In this document: positions 44,216 through 53,361 of the stretch, one piece after another | How positions within the stretch are numbered: the first letter of the stretch is position 1 | How the letters are laid out: every line of letters begins with the position of its first letter | NCBI GenBank assembly: GCA_016704485.1 | Contig: JADJAA010000001.1 | Span: 62,001 to 126,000, forward strand | Length of the DNA stretch: 64,000 bases | DNA from: Flavobacteriales bacterium | Lineage (GTDB): Bacteria; Bacteroidota; Bacteroidia; Flavobacteriales_F; PHOS-HE28 | Direction of reading: 5' to 3' | The notes under the pieces: model-generated | Database searches by the model: none | What the model saw: the letters and a program-made list of their open reading frames with translations, nothing else | What the model was told of the DNA's origin: nothing | Program-made: the position numbers and the translations under genes

Positions 44216-47200
44216 ATGATCAGAACTCTACTCTTTCTCATTGCTATCGTCTCGGGGCTTTATGGTCAGGGGCAAGCGTATGTGTTTAAGGGCAAGGTAG
44301 TGGACAAGACGGATGGCTTAGGGCTCCCCGGCGCCTCGGTTGCAGTGCGCAGTTCCAATGCAAGTGTTGCCGCTGATGGCGATGGAAATTTTTCGTTGAA
44401 TGTGCTCACAACAGATAGCTTATTGGTGAGATTCATCGGATATAGCGATCAGGTCATAGCAGTGAACGGTCAGGTCGACATGGTGATCTCGATGACTCCC
44501 AGTTCTACCCAATTGAATGAAATGGTGGTTACCGCACTCGGGATCTCTCGTGAGGAAAAGTCACTTGGATTCGCTGTGGGAAAGATGGATGTAAAGACCG
44601 CTACGGTGATCCGCGACCCGAACGTGGTGAACAGCATGCAAGGCAAAATTGCCGGTGTGCAGATCACGAAAACCTCTGGAGGGCCAGAGGCTTCGAGCAG
44701 AATATTGATCAGAGGGAACAGTTCTGTTACGAACAATAATCAACCCTTGGTGGTGATCGATGGTATTCCCATGGACAACACCACGATCGGTACCGGTGGT
44801 ACTTGGGGTGGCATCGATTTCGGAAGCCCTATTTCCGATGTGAACCCGGACGATATCGAAAGTCTTATCGTGTTGAAAGGACCGAGCGCCGCTGCGTTGT
44901 ACGGCAGCCGAGCATTGAACGGCGTCATCGTGATCACCACAAAAACGGCGGCTGGCACGAAGGGATGGAAGTCCGGAATGAATAGTACGACCTCTGTGGA
45001 GTCCGCGTATATCCTGAACAAATTCCAGAACAAATATGGCGCGGGTACTGGAGGTAAATTCAAATACACGCCAGAAGGCATCCCCTTCTTTGAGACCGAT
45101 CGACCATCGCTCCCAACGTATGCCGGAAGTTGGGGACCCGAAATGTTGGGGCAGAGGTATATCGATTGGAATGGAGACACAACCACGTTTTCGCACCAAC
45201 CCGACAACTACAAGAAGTACTTCCGAACGGGATACACGCTTACGAACAGCTTCTCTGCAAGTCACGGAGGAAAATTTCCGATACGCATTTCATTCACCGA
45301 TCTCCGGAACAAAGGGATCACACCAACGAGTACGTTCAAGCGGAACAATTTGAACCTGTCAAACACCGGTCACATCACGAAGAAATTAGAGTATGCCGCT
45401 AAATTCACGTATGCGGACCAGCGCGCATACAATCGGGTGAACCAAAGTAACGGCCACAACGCGGCACGCAATATCATCATGATGCCACGTAATGTTTCTA
45501 CTGAGTCGATGATGAACTATGAGGACAGTAGCGAGAATGAACAGGTCTGGTATACCAATTGGGGTTGGATCGGCAATCCGTTCTTCACGGTGGAACGTAA
45601 CGTCAATCAAGATCAACGGAAGCGCTACATCGGAAACCTCTCGCTGAACCACCAGACCAAGGAATGGCTTTCAATCATGGGGCGCATAGGCATGGACAAC
45701 TTCAATGAAAACCGGCATAACCGTATTGCTTCGCGCTCATTCACCTCACCGAATGGAGAGTTCAGCGACGAGACCATCGACTTTCTGGAAGTGAATGCAG
45801 ACTACTTGATCAGTGCGAAAAAAAAACTGAGAACCAATTGGGAGATCTCAGGGAACCTTGGCGGGAATACCATGTATCAGCGTCGGAAGATCCATTCGCA
45901 AAGCGGTCGCAACCTCATTGAACATGGCGTCTATGAATTGGAGAACGTCGCTCCTGCGAACCGCACGGATCGAAGTTTTCTTTACGAACGCAGGATCAAT
46001 TCAACATATGGCTCTGTACAAGTCGCTTACAAGAACTACCTCTATTTCGATATGACCGGCAGGAACGATTGGACCTCTACGTTGCCGAAAGAGAACAACT
46101 CGTATTTCTATCCTTCGGCCAGTGCATCCTACGTGTTCTCGGAACATGCGACAAAGCTCCCCAGGTTCATCACCTTCGGAAAACTTAGAGCGTCCATCGC
46201 ACAAGTCGGAAAGGATGCTGATCCGTATCAATTGCAGATCGGATACGATTCACTTACGACAGTAGATGGCGTCGCCCTTTCACACATTCGGAACCCCTTC
46301 CCACTAGTTGATCTAAAGCCGGAAAAGAAACGCAGCTATGAGATCGGTATGGACCTTCGCTTTTTCTTGGATCGCGTTGCGTTGGATTTCACCTACTACC
46401 ATGCCACCACCACGAACCAGATCCTTACATCATCGGTCTCCGCCGCTAGTGGATACACTACGGCTGTGGTCAATGCAGGCGAGATCCGGAATAAAGGAAT
46501 TGAGTTATTGCTGACCACGATACCAGTTCAGTCGAAGAATTTTAAATGGACGAACACGATAAACTTCACCAAGAACAACAACTTGGTAGTCAGTTTGAAC
46601 AGCAGCGGACAACGTGAGATCCTCGGCGATCAATGGCGTGTGAACGTTACGGCCACGCCAGGCCTACCCTACGGCTCTATTTTCGGTTACGGTATCCAAC
46701 GCGATGCGGATGGGAATGCGTTAATGAATGGCGATGGGACGTTCGTTCGTACTGAAGAACAGATCCTCCTCGGAGACATCAACCCGGACTGGCGGATGGG
46801 GATCACCAACGGACTCCAATACAAGAATTGGATCTTCTCATTTCTGATCGACATCCAAAAAGGGGGCGACATCTATTCCGCGACGAACATGTACATGCAC
46901 GGTTATTCAGGTAATGCCGTTGCCACGTTGGAAGGACGTGATGAATGGTATGCTTCCGAGGCAGCCCGTGTTGCAGCCGGTGTTGCGGCGAACGGGTTGG
47001 ACGGTAGTGGAAATTATGTAGAGAACTGGACCCCTACAGGAGGCTACTCGGTCACGGGTGTTTATGCGCCTGGCACAGTAGTGAACGGGCAGGACGTAGG
47101 CGGGCAGACCGTTGAACGTACTATTGACCCGCAAGTTTATTGGAGCCAATATGCCGTGTGGGGAAATGAAATTCACGAGCCATTCGTGTACGACGCCAGC

Positions 47201-47434
47201 TATGTAAAACTCAGAGAGATCGGACTGACCTATCGCTTCAACAAAGAGGCTTTCGGCAAGAAGATCAGGAACGTTGAGATCACCATTAGCGGAAGGAACC
47301 TCTGGTTGATCCACAGCAACGTTCCGAATATCGATCCGGAAGCATCCTATACCAACGGTAACGGACAAGGTGTGGAATATGCGACCTATCCCATAACACG
47401 TAGCGTGGGCTTCAACCTTAAAGTAGATCTCTAA
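44216..47434 (+). CDS. SusC/RagA family TonB-linked outer-membrane transporter
   Basis: 1072 residues from the ATG at 44216 (ten further codons are open upstream). Signal peptide, then a carboxypeptidase D regulatory-like domain (VFKGKVVDKTDGLGLPGASV), a TonB-interacting stretch near TQLNEMVVTALG, the plug (VVNSMQGKIAGVQI, SRILIRGNSSV, NQPLVVIDGIPMDN, SAAALYGSRALNGVIVI) and a 22-strand-type barrel ending in the aromatic-rich NLKVDL terminus. It imports oligomeric nutrients through the outer membrane, energised by TonB, together with the SusD lipoprotein encoded immediately downstream. Substrate is unknown; the divergent PNGase F-like/LamG operon suggests glycans or glycopeptides. No linked sigma/anti-sigma pair or hybrid sensor is in the window. 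Confidence 0.97.
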   Translation: MIRTLLFLIAIVSGLYGQGQAYVFKGKVVDKTDGLGLPGASVAVRSSNASVAADGDGNFSLNVLTTDSLLVRFIGYSDQVIAVNGQVDMVISMTPSSTQLNEMVVTALGISREEKSLGFAVGKMDVKTATVIRDPNVVNSMQGKIAGVQITKTSGGPEASSRILIRGNSSVTNNNQPLVVIDGIPMDNTTIGTGGTWGGIDFGSPISDVNPDDIESLIVLKGPSAAALYGSRALNGVIVITTKTAAGTKGWKSGMNSTTSVESAYILNKFQNKYGAGTGGKFKYTPEGIPFFETDRPSLPTYAGSWGPEMLGQRYIDWNGDTTTFSHQPDNYKKYFRTGYTLTNSFSASHGGKFPIRISFTDLRNKGITPTSTFKRNNLNLSNTGHITKKLEYAAKFTYADQRAYNRVNQSNGHNAARNIIMMPRNVSTESMMNYEDSSENEQVWYTNWGWIGNPFFTVERNVNQDQRKRYIGNLSLNHQTKEWLSIMGRIGMDNFNENRHNRIASRSFTSPNGEFSDETIDFLEVNADYLISAKKKLRTNWEISGNLGGNTMYQRRKIHSQSGRNLIEHGVYELENVAPANRTDRSFLYERRINSTYGSVQVAYKNYLYFDMTGRNDWTSTLPKENNSYFYPSASASYVFSEHATKLPRFITFGKLRASIAQVGKDADPYQLQIGYDSLTTVDGVALSHIRNPFPLVDLKPEKKRSYEIGMDLRFFLDRVALDFTYYHATTTNQILTSSVSAASGYTTAVVNAGEIRNKGIELLLTTIPVQSKNFKWTNTINFTKNNNLVVSLNSSGQREILGDQWRVNVTATPGLPYGSIFGYGIQRDADGNALMNGDGTFVRTEEQILLGDINPDWRMGITNGLQYKNWIFSFLIDIQKGGDIYSATNMYMHGYSGNAVATLEGRDEWYASEAARVAAGVAANGLDGSGNYVENWTPTGGYSVTGVYAPGTVVNGQDVGGQTVERTIDPQVYWSQYAVWGNEIHEPFVYDASYVKLREIGLTYRFNKEAFGKKIRNVEITISGRNLWLIHSNVPNIDPEASYTNGNGQGVEYATYPITRSVGFNLKVDL

Positions 47435-48891
47435 TGAGGATCATCACACTGCTCTTCCTATGCCTCGCGTCTTCCTCATGCAGAAAAGGATTTGAGGAAT
47501 TGAACCAGAACCCGAATGTTACCACAACGGTTGATCCCAACGCCCTGTTCGCTTATGCACAGTTCAGGTACCACACCGATTATTTGAACGGCGTACGAAC
47601 AGAGATCTGGGGCCTCAACAATTGGATGCAAGTGCAAGCCAGCATCAATGGGACATCTTCCGCAGGCAATGAATATTTCATGAGCGGCGATGCGATCAAT
47701 AATACGTGGAGCTTGATGTATGCCGATGTGCTTGGCAACATTGAAGAAGCGATGCGGTTGACCAAAGATGACCCTATCAACGTGAACAAATACAATACCT
47801 ACCGGATCTATCGTGCGTACATCTATCATCGTTTGACGGACCTCTGGGACAACATTCCTTACACCGCTGCGCACAACACGATCAACGCTGAGAATACACC
47901 GGACCTAAGCCCTGAATACGATCCGCAAAGTATCGTGTACCAAGACCTGATCAACGAACTACGTTCGGCGGTTTCAGGGTTCGATCAGTCAAGACCGGAT
48001 GTAGGTGCGCAGGACTGGATCTATCACGGAGACGTGGACAAATGGATCCGCTTCGCGAACTCGCTTACGCTACGGTTAGCACTACGGATATCAGACAAAG
48101 TGCCCACTATCGCGTTACCTGTGATCCAGCAATTGACGACGGAGAACCGCTTCATCCAATCGAACCAAGGATCGGCGCGATTCCCACACAGTAGCAATGC
48201 ACGAAACCCATTCTACGAGCTGGACAATACTGCGCAAGGGATGTACAACCCAAGTACATTTCTGGTGGAACAATTCACCACTGATAGCGACCCACGGATC
48301 ACACGTTACGCAGAATATTCACCGCAAAGTGTTGTGTTCGGTACGTTCCAATATGTTGGCGTTCCTAGCTTCTTGCTCTCAAGCGATATCGACCCGAACG
48401 AACTGAACACGTTCACAACTTCCTACATCGGCGACTATTTTCTGAATGCTGATATTGAAGGCGTAACGATGAGCTATTCGGAAACTTGCTTTCTACTGGC
48501 AGAAGCTGCACTGAAAGGATACGGAGGGAACATGACCCCGGAATCGTATTACGACCTTGGTATACAAGCGCACATGGATCAGCTCGCAATTCCGCAAGCC
48601 GACATCGACACCTACCTCAACGGACCGGGACAATTCAACGGAACATTCGAGCACATCATTCAACAGAAATGGAAGACCTTCGTGTACGTGGATGCTATTG
48701 AACTCTACAGCGAATGGCGGCGGACCGGTTACCCGGTGTTACGCGATGCGCAAGAGCAACTCGTTGATGTAAGCCGTGTACCTGTAAGACTCGCATACCC
48801 TGCAACCGAACTGAGTTTGAACGCTGCGAACGTGACAGCCGTCGGACACGGGATCAATGATTTTTTCACGAAGGTCTGGTGGGATGATTGA
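47434..48891 (+). CDS. SusD/RagB family nutrient-binding outer-membrane lipoprotein
   Basis: 485 residues. The ATG shares its A with the TAA stop of susC, giving translational coupling. Lipoprotein signal MRIITLLFLCLASSSC with the lipobox Cys at residue 16. The body matches the SusD-like_2 type: FEELNQNPNVTTTVDPNALF at the N terminus, TYRIYRAYIYHRLTDLWDNIPY (TPR-like helices), YQDLINELRSAVSGF, IYHGDVDKWIRFANSLTLRLALRIS and SETCFLLAEAALKGYGG. It forms the extracellular lid over the SusC barrel and captures substrate. A decayed copy of its last 54 codons lies at 50832-50996, beyond the next gene. The gene itself appears intact. Confidence 0.96.
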   Translation: MRIITLLFLCLASSSCRKGFEELNQNPNVTTTVDPNALFAYAQFRYHTDYLNGVRTEIWGLNNWMQVQASINGTSSAGNEYFMSGDAINNTWSLMYADVLGNIEEAMRLTKDDPINVNKYNTYRIYRAYIYHRLTDLWDNIPYTAAHNTINAENTPDLSPEYDPQSIVYQDLINELRSAVSGFDQSRPDVGAQDWIYHGDVDKWIRFANSLTLRLALRISDKVPTIALPVIQQLTTENRFIQSNQGSARFPHSSNARNPFYELDNTAQGMYNPSTFLVEQFTTDSDPRITRYAEYSPQSVVFGTFQYVGVPSFLLSSDIDPNELNTFTTSYIGDYFLNADIEGVTMSYSETCFLLAEAALKGYGGNMTPESYYDLGIQAHMDQLAIPQADIDTYLNGPGQFNGTFEHIIQQKWKTFVYVDAIELYSEWRRTGYPVLRDAQEQLVDVSRVPVRLAYPATELSLNAANVTAVGHGINDFFTKVWWDD

Positions 48892-48929
48892 GGGGGAATT
48901 TCCACTTTACTTTTGCTGAAGAAGATAGA

Positions 48930-50453
48930 TCAGTAAGGCCGCATTCCAAATCCAAGTTTCGCAACCAGTGAATCGGTGCGAAGTGTATTTCCAGTTAGTA
49001 GAACAAGAAACGGCTCTTGCGATACGATCTCAAATGGCGCTATCTGCGTAGTTGGATCCAAAGACCTGATCATACCAGGTACTAAGAAGAGCACTCTTGG
49101 GATCACTCTTGTCGCCGATTCCTTGAGCAACCATGTGCGGCGATCAAGTTCCGGTTCAATTATTCTTGGGAAATCCGCGATCAAGCATGAGCACCCGTAC
49201 GTCGATAAATGCTTATGTAGACCATGACTGACAACCACTAGTTCAGCATTAACACTATGTGCACTTTGTGCTACTTTTTCGCAATGTTCCTTAAACTCGG
49301 ATACTGCAACAACCTCGATCCTTTTCTCCCGCTGTAGAGCAAGCTGTCTTTCCATAACTACTGAGAGCTCAACGCTCTTGAAACCAAAAAATCCGATAGC
49401 AATTATGGGTAGTACGACAATTGACCGTCCTGGCAAGGTCATTTTGAACTGGGACAGGAACAACGCAATTAAAAATGGGATCGCAAGAAACATTCTGGCC
49501 CATGGATAAAAAACACTAGGGATACCATCATTTACCTTGTAGAACCCGCATGAGACGATAATGAATACGATACCGAGCGTTAATGCTATGGCAGGCTTCC
49601 ATTGCTTCCTGGCCCAAAACACTGTTGCCATTAAAATGAGCAGAAGCAGGACGAACACACCTTTGCCCCAAAGCACTGGGCTTAGTTCATCAAAATACCT
49701 AAGGCTGGCCCAGCGTATCCGTGAAACGGAGTAGCCAAGGTCCCAGGCACCATGTACTACGTTGCGCGGGTGCAGGTCATAATAATGGGATCCCAAATAA
49801 TAGAGTACCGCAGCCGGTATCGCCCCAGCAATTCCCAGCAGATATAGTCTCCGGTCGGCATAATAGTTCAGCAATATCAAAAGACCAACTGGGAAGAGAA
49901 CGATCACAGCATTCGGGTTAGCAAAAAGCGCTAGTATGGCGAAGAAGGGGGTAAGCAACAGAAAAATACTACGCTTCGAGAACAACGGAAGCACGGTTAA
50001 TGAAGCAAGAAAAACACCCGTAACGAATCCGCGAGGCATGGAGGAGATCATCCCGAATTCAGGTGACATGGTTATGGGAAGGACGAGTACTGTACACGCA
50101 ATAAAGTAAGCGCGTTCTCTATACAGTAGCAACCCCAGTAACAGGAAGGGGAACAATGCGAATGCGCTTGAAATTATCGGCAATGCAATATTTGGGGGTA
50201 TACCCGACCACAATAGCGGGATCGCCACAAACCCTTCTAACATGGTGTTATAATTCTGGCCATAAAAGCAAGGTTCATGGAAACGACCTTGCGACATTTC
50301 CACGGCACCATACCACATTATGGACTGGTCATCGTCAACATACCGAAAACCGAATTGGTCCAACATGACCCAGCGGTCCAATACCAAAAAACAAAGTGCG
50401 ATAATGAGGCATATCAAAGCAAGTCGGTCATGCCGTTGCTTCACTGGAGACAA
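48930..50453 (-). CDS. Polytopic membrane protein without an ATG start (GT-C-like)
   Basis: 507 residues from a TTG at 50453; the in-frame region upstream up to a TGA near 50523 holds no ATG, GTG at 50444 is the only other near start, and the first internal ATG is 30 codons in. Either a TTG is used or the 5' end has been lost. The protein has about eleven hydrophobic segments. The first loop carries an acidic FRYVDDDQSIMWYGAVEMSQG motif followed by FYGQNYNTMLEG, as in GT-C membrane glycosyltransferases, and the C-terminal 110 residues are soluble. It converges with susD (39 bp gap) and separates it from the remnant of susD's own 3' end, so it may have been inserted there. Confidence 0.65.
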   Translation of the reverse strand: MSPVKQRHDRLALICLIIALCFLVLDRWVMLDQFGFRYVDDDQSIMWYGAVEMSQGRFHEPCFYGQNYNTMLEGFVAIPLLWSGIPPNIALPIISSAFALFPFLLLGLLLYRERAYFIACTVLVLPITMSPEFGMISSMPRGFVTGVFLASLTVLPLFSKRSIFLLLTPFFAILALFANPNAVIVLFPVGLLILLNYYADRRLYLLGIAGAIPAAVLYYLGSHYYDLHPRNVVHGAWDLGYSVSRIRWASLRYFDELSPVLWGKGVFVLLLLILMATVFWARKQWKPAIALTLGIVFIIVSCGFYKVNDGIPSVFYPWARMFLAIPFLIALFLSQFKMTLPGRSIVVLPIIAIGFFGFKSVELSVVMERQLALQREKRIEVVAVSEFKEHCEKVAQSAHSVNAELVVVSHGLHKHLSTYGCSCLIADFPRIIEPELDRRTWLLKESATRVIPRVLFLVPGMIRSLDPTTQIAPFEIVSQEPFLVLLTGNTLRTDSLVAKLGFGMRPY

Positions 50454-50618
50454 TGTATTCTGCGATCCGATAGGCGCAAGTTCGTGAATAGTACGGCTCG
50501 TTAGTAGTGCGCTTGATATCCGTCACAACAACGCTTGCAATAACTGAATGGTGACGGCAATTATTCACACCCGAACACGATCTATACTTCCAAGGCCAAG
50601 CACCGACCCTATCCTAGA

Positions 50619-50825
50619 ATGGAAGTATACATGTTCCTTCATTCAAATGGATCGCGTCAAGGGCACTCGAAGTACCATGACAACAGCACTGGTATTCGGG
50701 CGCGGATCGGAAAGAAGAATAGCGGTTCAACAACAGTAAAATATGCTGTGGAAGTAGGGCTTTGTCTCGGATGGATCGATGCGATCCGCAGATCTTATGA
50801 TGCCGTCGATCTCCATAGCCCATGA
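50619..50825 (+). pseudogene. Decayed fragment of a YdeI/OmpD-associated family gene
   Basis: Reading 50619-50825 gives FLHSNGSRQGHSKYHDNSTG, then IRARIGKKNSG, then VEVGLCLGWIDAIRRSYDA before a stop. This order (acidic/His helix, xGIwxRxxKKxSG, EAVexALCxGWIDgxrkxxD) is the N-terminal signature of the YdeI family, a small conserved domain of about 190 residues whose continuation (the RFTPR and SxWS motifs) is absent. Only about 65 residues remain, the usual WL/AWL residues are changed and the fragment has no clear start. It lies upstream of, and is directly followed by, the SusD-tail remnant. Confidence 0.6.
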
Positions 50826-50831
50826 CGACTA

Positions 50832-50996
50832 GGAAACCCGGTGCTACGCGATACGCAAGGGCAAGTCGTTGATGTACGCCGTATACCTGTGAGACTCGCG
50901 TACCCTACAACCGACCTTGGTCTGAACGCTGCCAACAAAATGGCCGTTGGTCACGGGATCAATGATCTCCACACCATGGTCTGGTGAGATGATCGA
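50832..50996 (+). pseudogene. Decayed copy of the 3' end of the susD gene
   Basis: Bases 50836-50998 align without any gap to 48731-48893, the last 54 codons of susD; by my count about 29 of 163 positions differ (about 82% identity). The reading frame is kept (..PVLRDTQGQVVDVRRIPVRL, ..AVGHGINDL) but ends one codon earlier at a TGA at 50985-50987, and there is no start codon. Homology fades just upstream at about 50826. It sits in the same orientation as susD on the far side of the intervening minus-strand membrane gene. Confidence 0.8.
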
Positions 50997-51002
50997 GGCG
51001 GT

Positions 51003-52061
51003 TCAGCGTACAACCACTGAGTGCCAAGTAACGGTATCACCGATCTGAATACCGACCGGATAGATGCCGGTCGCTAGTCCGTCAGTTGGGACTTCCACTC
51101 GTGTACTTTCGTTATATCGACGCTCGAATACGACACGGCCTTTCGTATCAAGCATTCGAATATGCATTTGCGCTGTTCCATCGGATAGCTCCACGTAGAA
51201 GCCTGTACTTGCATCAGTTGGATTAGGACCAACACGTATCGTGCTAACGATCACCGGCTCCGGTATGCCAACTGTACCAGCCAATGTGGTATCGACATTC
51301 ACTACGATCCCGAATGCATCTCCCCAACCGCCATTATCGTCTCGCGCACGCATCCAAAGCACGTTCACACCTTCACTTACAGGTACCGGAATGTTACCTC
51401 CTTTGATCATTTCGAACGCACCATCGAAATTGCCATCACTGGCAATCATGGGCATTGCGGAGCCCGCTCCTGGATCTATGTTGAACCAATATTCCGCACC
51501 CGCAACATGGATATCCGGGAAGTTCACCACATTAGGCAGCACTTCAACGGCAACTCGGAACAATGGCCCCCAATTGTTGTTCACGTCGCGCATGCGCATG
51601 TTCAATACGTGTACGCCTACAGATGGTAACTGAGAAATGTTCGCACCGATAGCCTCTATCGTTGCATCAAAATTTCCATCCAGCGCGAACATAGGTGTAC
51701 CGCTCCCTGTGCCTGGATCCGCATCCCAGAAATACTCTCCTTCACTTACTTGGATATCCGGGAACGCAACTGTTCCAGGCAGGATCTCAATGACCGTACT
51801 GAACGGACTTCCCCAATTCCCGTCAGCATCCTTAACACGGATCGAGAACGAATGAATTCCGGAAGAGGGCAATGTCGTGGTCTGTGCTAGTACTGATTCC
51901 AACGCTTCATCATAACTACCATCCACTGCAACCATGGCGTTTCCGTTTCCTTGTCCGGGATCCGCACCCCAGAAATACTCGGACTCCAATAGACCGGTCT
52001 GCGCATTGGCGTATGCGCACACCATCAAGGCAATAGAAAAAAGTAGTGTTCTGATCTGCAT
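51003..52061 (-). CDS. T9SS protein with three 81-residue tandem repeats
   Basis: 352 residues from the ATG at 52061 (a TTG overlapping the upstream stop is in frame at 52076). Signal peptide ends YANAQ. Three repeats of exactly 81 residues follow, each starting with an EYFW/EYWF..DPG.G motif (EYFWGADPG at 28, EYFWDADPG at 109, EYWFNIDPG at 190) and containing PMxAxDGxFD, then GxHxxxxRxxDxxxNWG and FPDIxV. The last 80 residues are a T9SS type A domain (RVGPNPTDASTGFYVEL ... LATGIYPVGIQ). Similar EYFxDxDPGxGxG repeats occur in many Bacteroidota surface proteins without assigned function; adhesion or scaffold is a guess. It follows the beta-helix gene by 11 bp in the same operon. Confidence 0.85.
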   Translation of the reverse strand: MQIRTLLFSIALMVCAYANAQTGLLESEYFWGADPGQGNGNAMVAVDGSYDEALESVLAQTTTLPSSGIHSFSIRVKDADGNWGSPFSTVIEILPGTVAFPDIQVSEGEYFWDADPGTGSGTPMFALDGNFDATIEAIGANISQLPSVGVHVLNMRMRDVNNNWGPLFRVAVEVLPNVVNFPDIHVAGAEYWFNIDPGAGSAMPMIASDGNFDGAFEMIKGGNIPVPVSEGVNVLWMRARDDNGGWGDAFGIVVNVDTTLAGTVGIPEPVIVSTIRVGPNPTDASTGFYVELSDGTAQMHIRMLDTKGRVVFERRYNESTRVEVPTDGLATGIYPVGIQIGDTVTWHSVVVR

Positions 52062-52072
52062 AATGTAGTGGA

Positions 52073-53305
52073 TCAACGATCGTATGCTACGCCTTTCACG
52101 CGAAGCGTTGCACCTGAACGAATATTGAATGGATGCCCGGTGAGGTAGATGCGCGCAGCACCGGTGTGCAACGGATGGAAATTCACCAAGGTGTACGAAC
52201 CTCCGTATGTACCAGCATCACCTGTGGAAAGGTCCAGATCACTGAAGATCGGTGCCGGATTTCCTCCATCGATGCATGCGGTTGCACTAGCAAATGTTCC
52301 ATCCGCATTCAAGGTGATCGGTTGATCCACCGTGTTATTCGATTCGAATGTGAAACCGGTCGAAATAGGAAAGCTCATCCCAATGGTGACGTGATTGAAG
52401 TAGACATTGATCTGTCCTAGGTTGCCACTGTCCTTGTTGATACCCCTACTGGTTCCGGTCCATGTGCGCGTGACCGCATTGTTCATCACCTCCCATATGC
52501 TTCCGGCATTCGTATTCGCCAAGCTAATGCCATAGGTCGTTGAATTACCTGTGTACGCAATGATCGTATTGTTCCAGATCAAGTTCTGTACGGATGCATT
52601 ATTTCCATCATAGATCTCGATACCCATCCAACCATGTTCAATGAAATTGTTACGGATATGCAGCACTTGGCTTTCGCTGGATGAGAATATCCCTTCATAC
52701 GACAGAGGACCTTTGACCTTATTTCCTACGATCGCGCACGTATCCAACGGAAATCCCGAAGCCGTGCCCGTTATGCTTATCCCTTCGTCCGTGGTCTGGG
52801 AAGCATCGATCACACAACCGACGACGTTACCGTAGTTGATGGAAACCGAACCGTTGATCAACGTACACCCAACAATATCCGCTTGAACGTTATTGTCCTC
52901 CATATCAATGATACCGTTCACGAAATAGGAGTCCATGATACGCACCGTGGTAGCCCTTACCCCTCCTCCGGATCCGAAAATAATACTACCGGAGGTATTG
53001 CGCATGCTAACAATGTTGACCACGCGATCGGTGGCACCAGTAACGGTATAATTGCCTTGGACGTAGAAAAAATCATCGTTGGCGAAGCTCAAGAATTCCA
53101 AGCTCTTGTTTATTGCGATATTCTCGATCCACGGTATGTTACCGGCCCTGTTCTTTATAATGATCCGATCCCCATCAACAGAAGCCGCAACGGCGGAGGC
53201 AATATTCGGATAAGCCGGTGCTTGACCGAACTCCTCCACGATACGGTCCATAGCAAACGTTGGAGCCGATAGGGCCAAAGCGAGAACGAGAGTAACTTGT
53301 TTCAT
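52073..53305 (-). CDS. Secreted right-handed beta-helix protein
   Basis: 410 residues with a signal peptide (MKQVTLVLALALSAPTFA). The mature protein shows the short-period pattern of a right-handed parallel beta-helix: a first turn YPNIASAVAASVDGDRIIIKNRAG (the pectate-lyase/Beta_helix cap), then repeated strands such as VNIVSMRNTSGSIIF, VRIMDSYFVNGIIDM, ADIVGCTLINGSVSI, LHIRNNFIEHGWMGIEI, LIWNNTIIAYTG. Catalytic residues of a particular lyase are not evident. Unlike its neighbours it has no T9SS domain. Its last base overlaps the frame of the repeat protein downstream, so the two form an operon led by a TACCTTCG promoter-like box at 53331-53338. Confidence 0.8.
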   Translation of the reverse strand: MKQVTLVLALALSAPTFAMDRIVEEFGQAPAYPNIASAVAASVDGDRIIIKNRAGNIPWIENIAINKSLEFLSFANDDFFYVQGNYTVTGATDRVVNIVSMRNTSGSIIFGSGGGVRATTVRIMDSYFVNGIIDMEDNNVQADIVGCTLINGSVSINYGNVVGCVIDASQTTDEGISITGTASGFPLDTCAIVGNKVKGPLSYEGIFSSSESQVLHIRNNFIEHGWMGIEIYDGNNASVQNLIWNNTIIAYTGNSTTYGISLANTNAGSIWEVMNNAVTRTWTGTSRGINKDSGNLGQINVYFNHVTIGMSFPISTGFTFESNNTVDQPITLNADGTFASATACIDGGNPAPIFSDLDLSTGDAGTYGGSYTLVNFHPLHTGAARIYLTGHPFNIRSGATLRVKGVAYDR

Positions 53306-53330
53306 TCGATCTTAGATGGATTGTTGGCTG

Positions 53331-53361
53331 CGAAGGTATACCCCTATTCCTATTATGCAAA
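53331..53361 (-). promoter_or_regulatory. Candidate promoter of the beta-helix/repeat-protein operon
   Basis: On the minus strand TTTG (53361-53358) and TACCTTCG (53338-53331), one mismatch from TAnnTTTG, are spaced 19 bp apart, as in Bacteroidota -33/-7 promoters, with 25 bp from the box to the ATG at 53305. Confidence 0.45.

Noticed and set aside
44561..45265. A 234-codon minus-strand frame inside susC
   Set aside because: It is antisense to the conserved plug domain, with no recognisable protein features.
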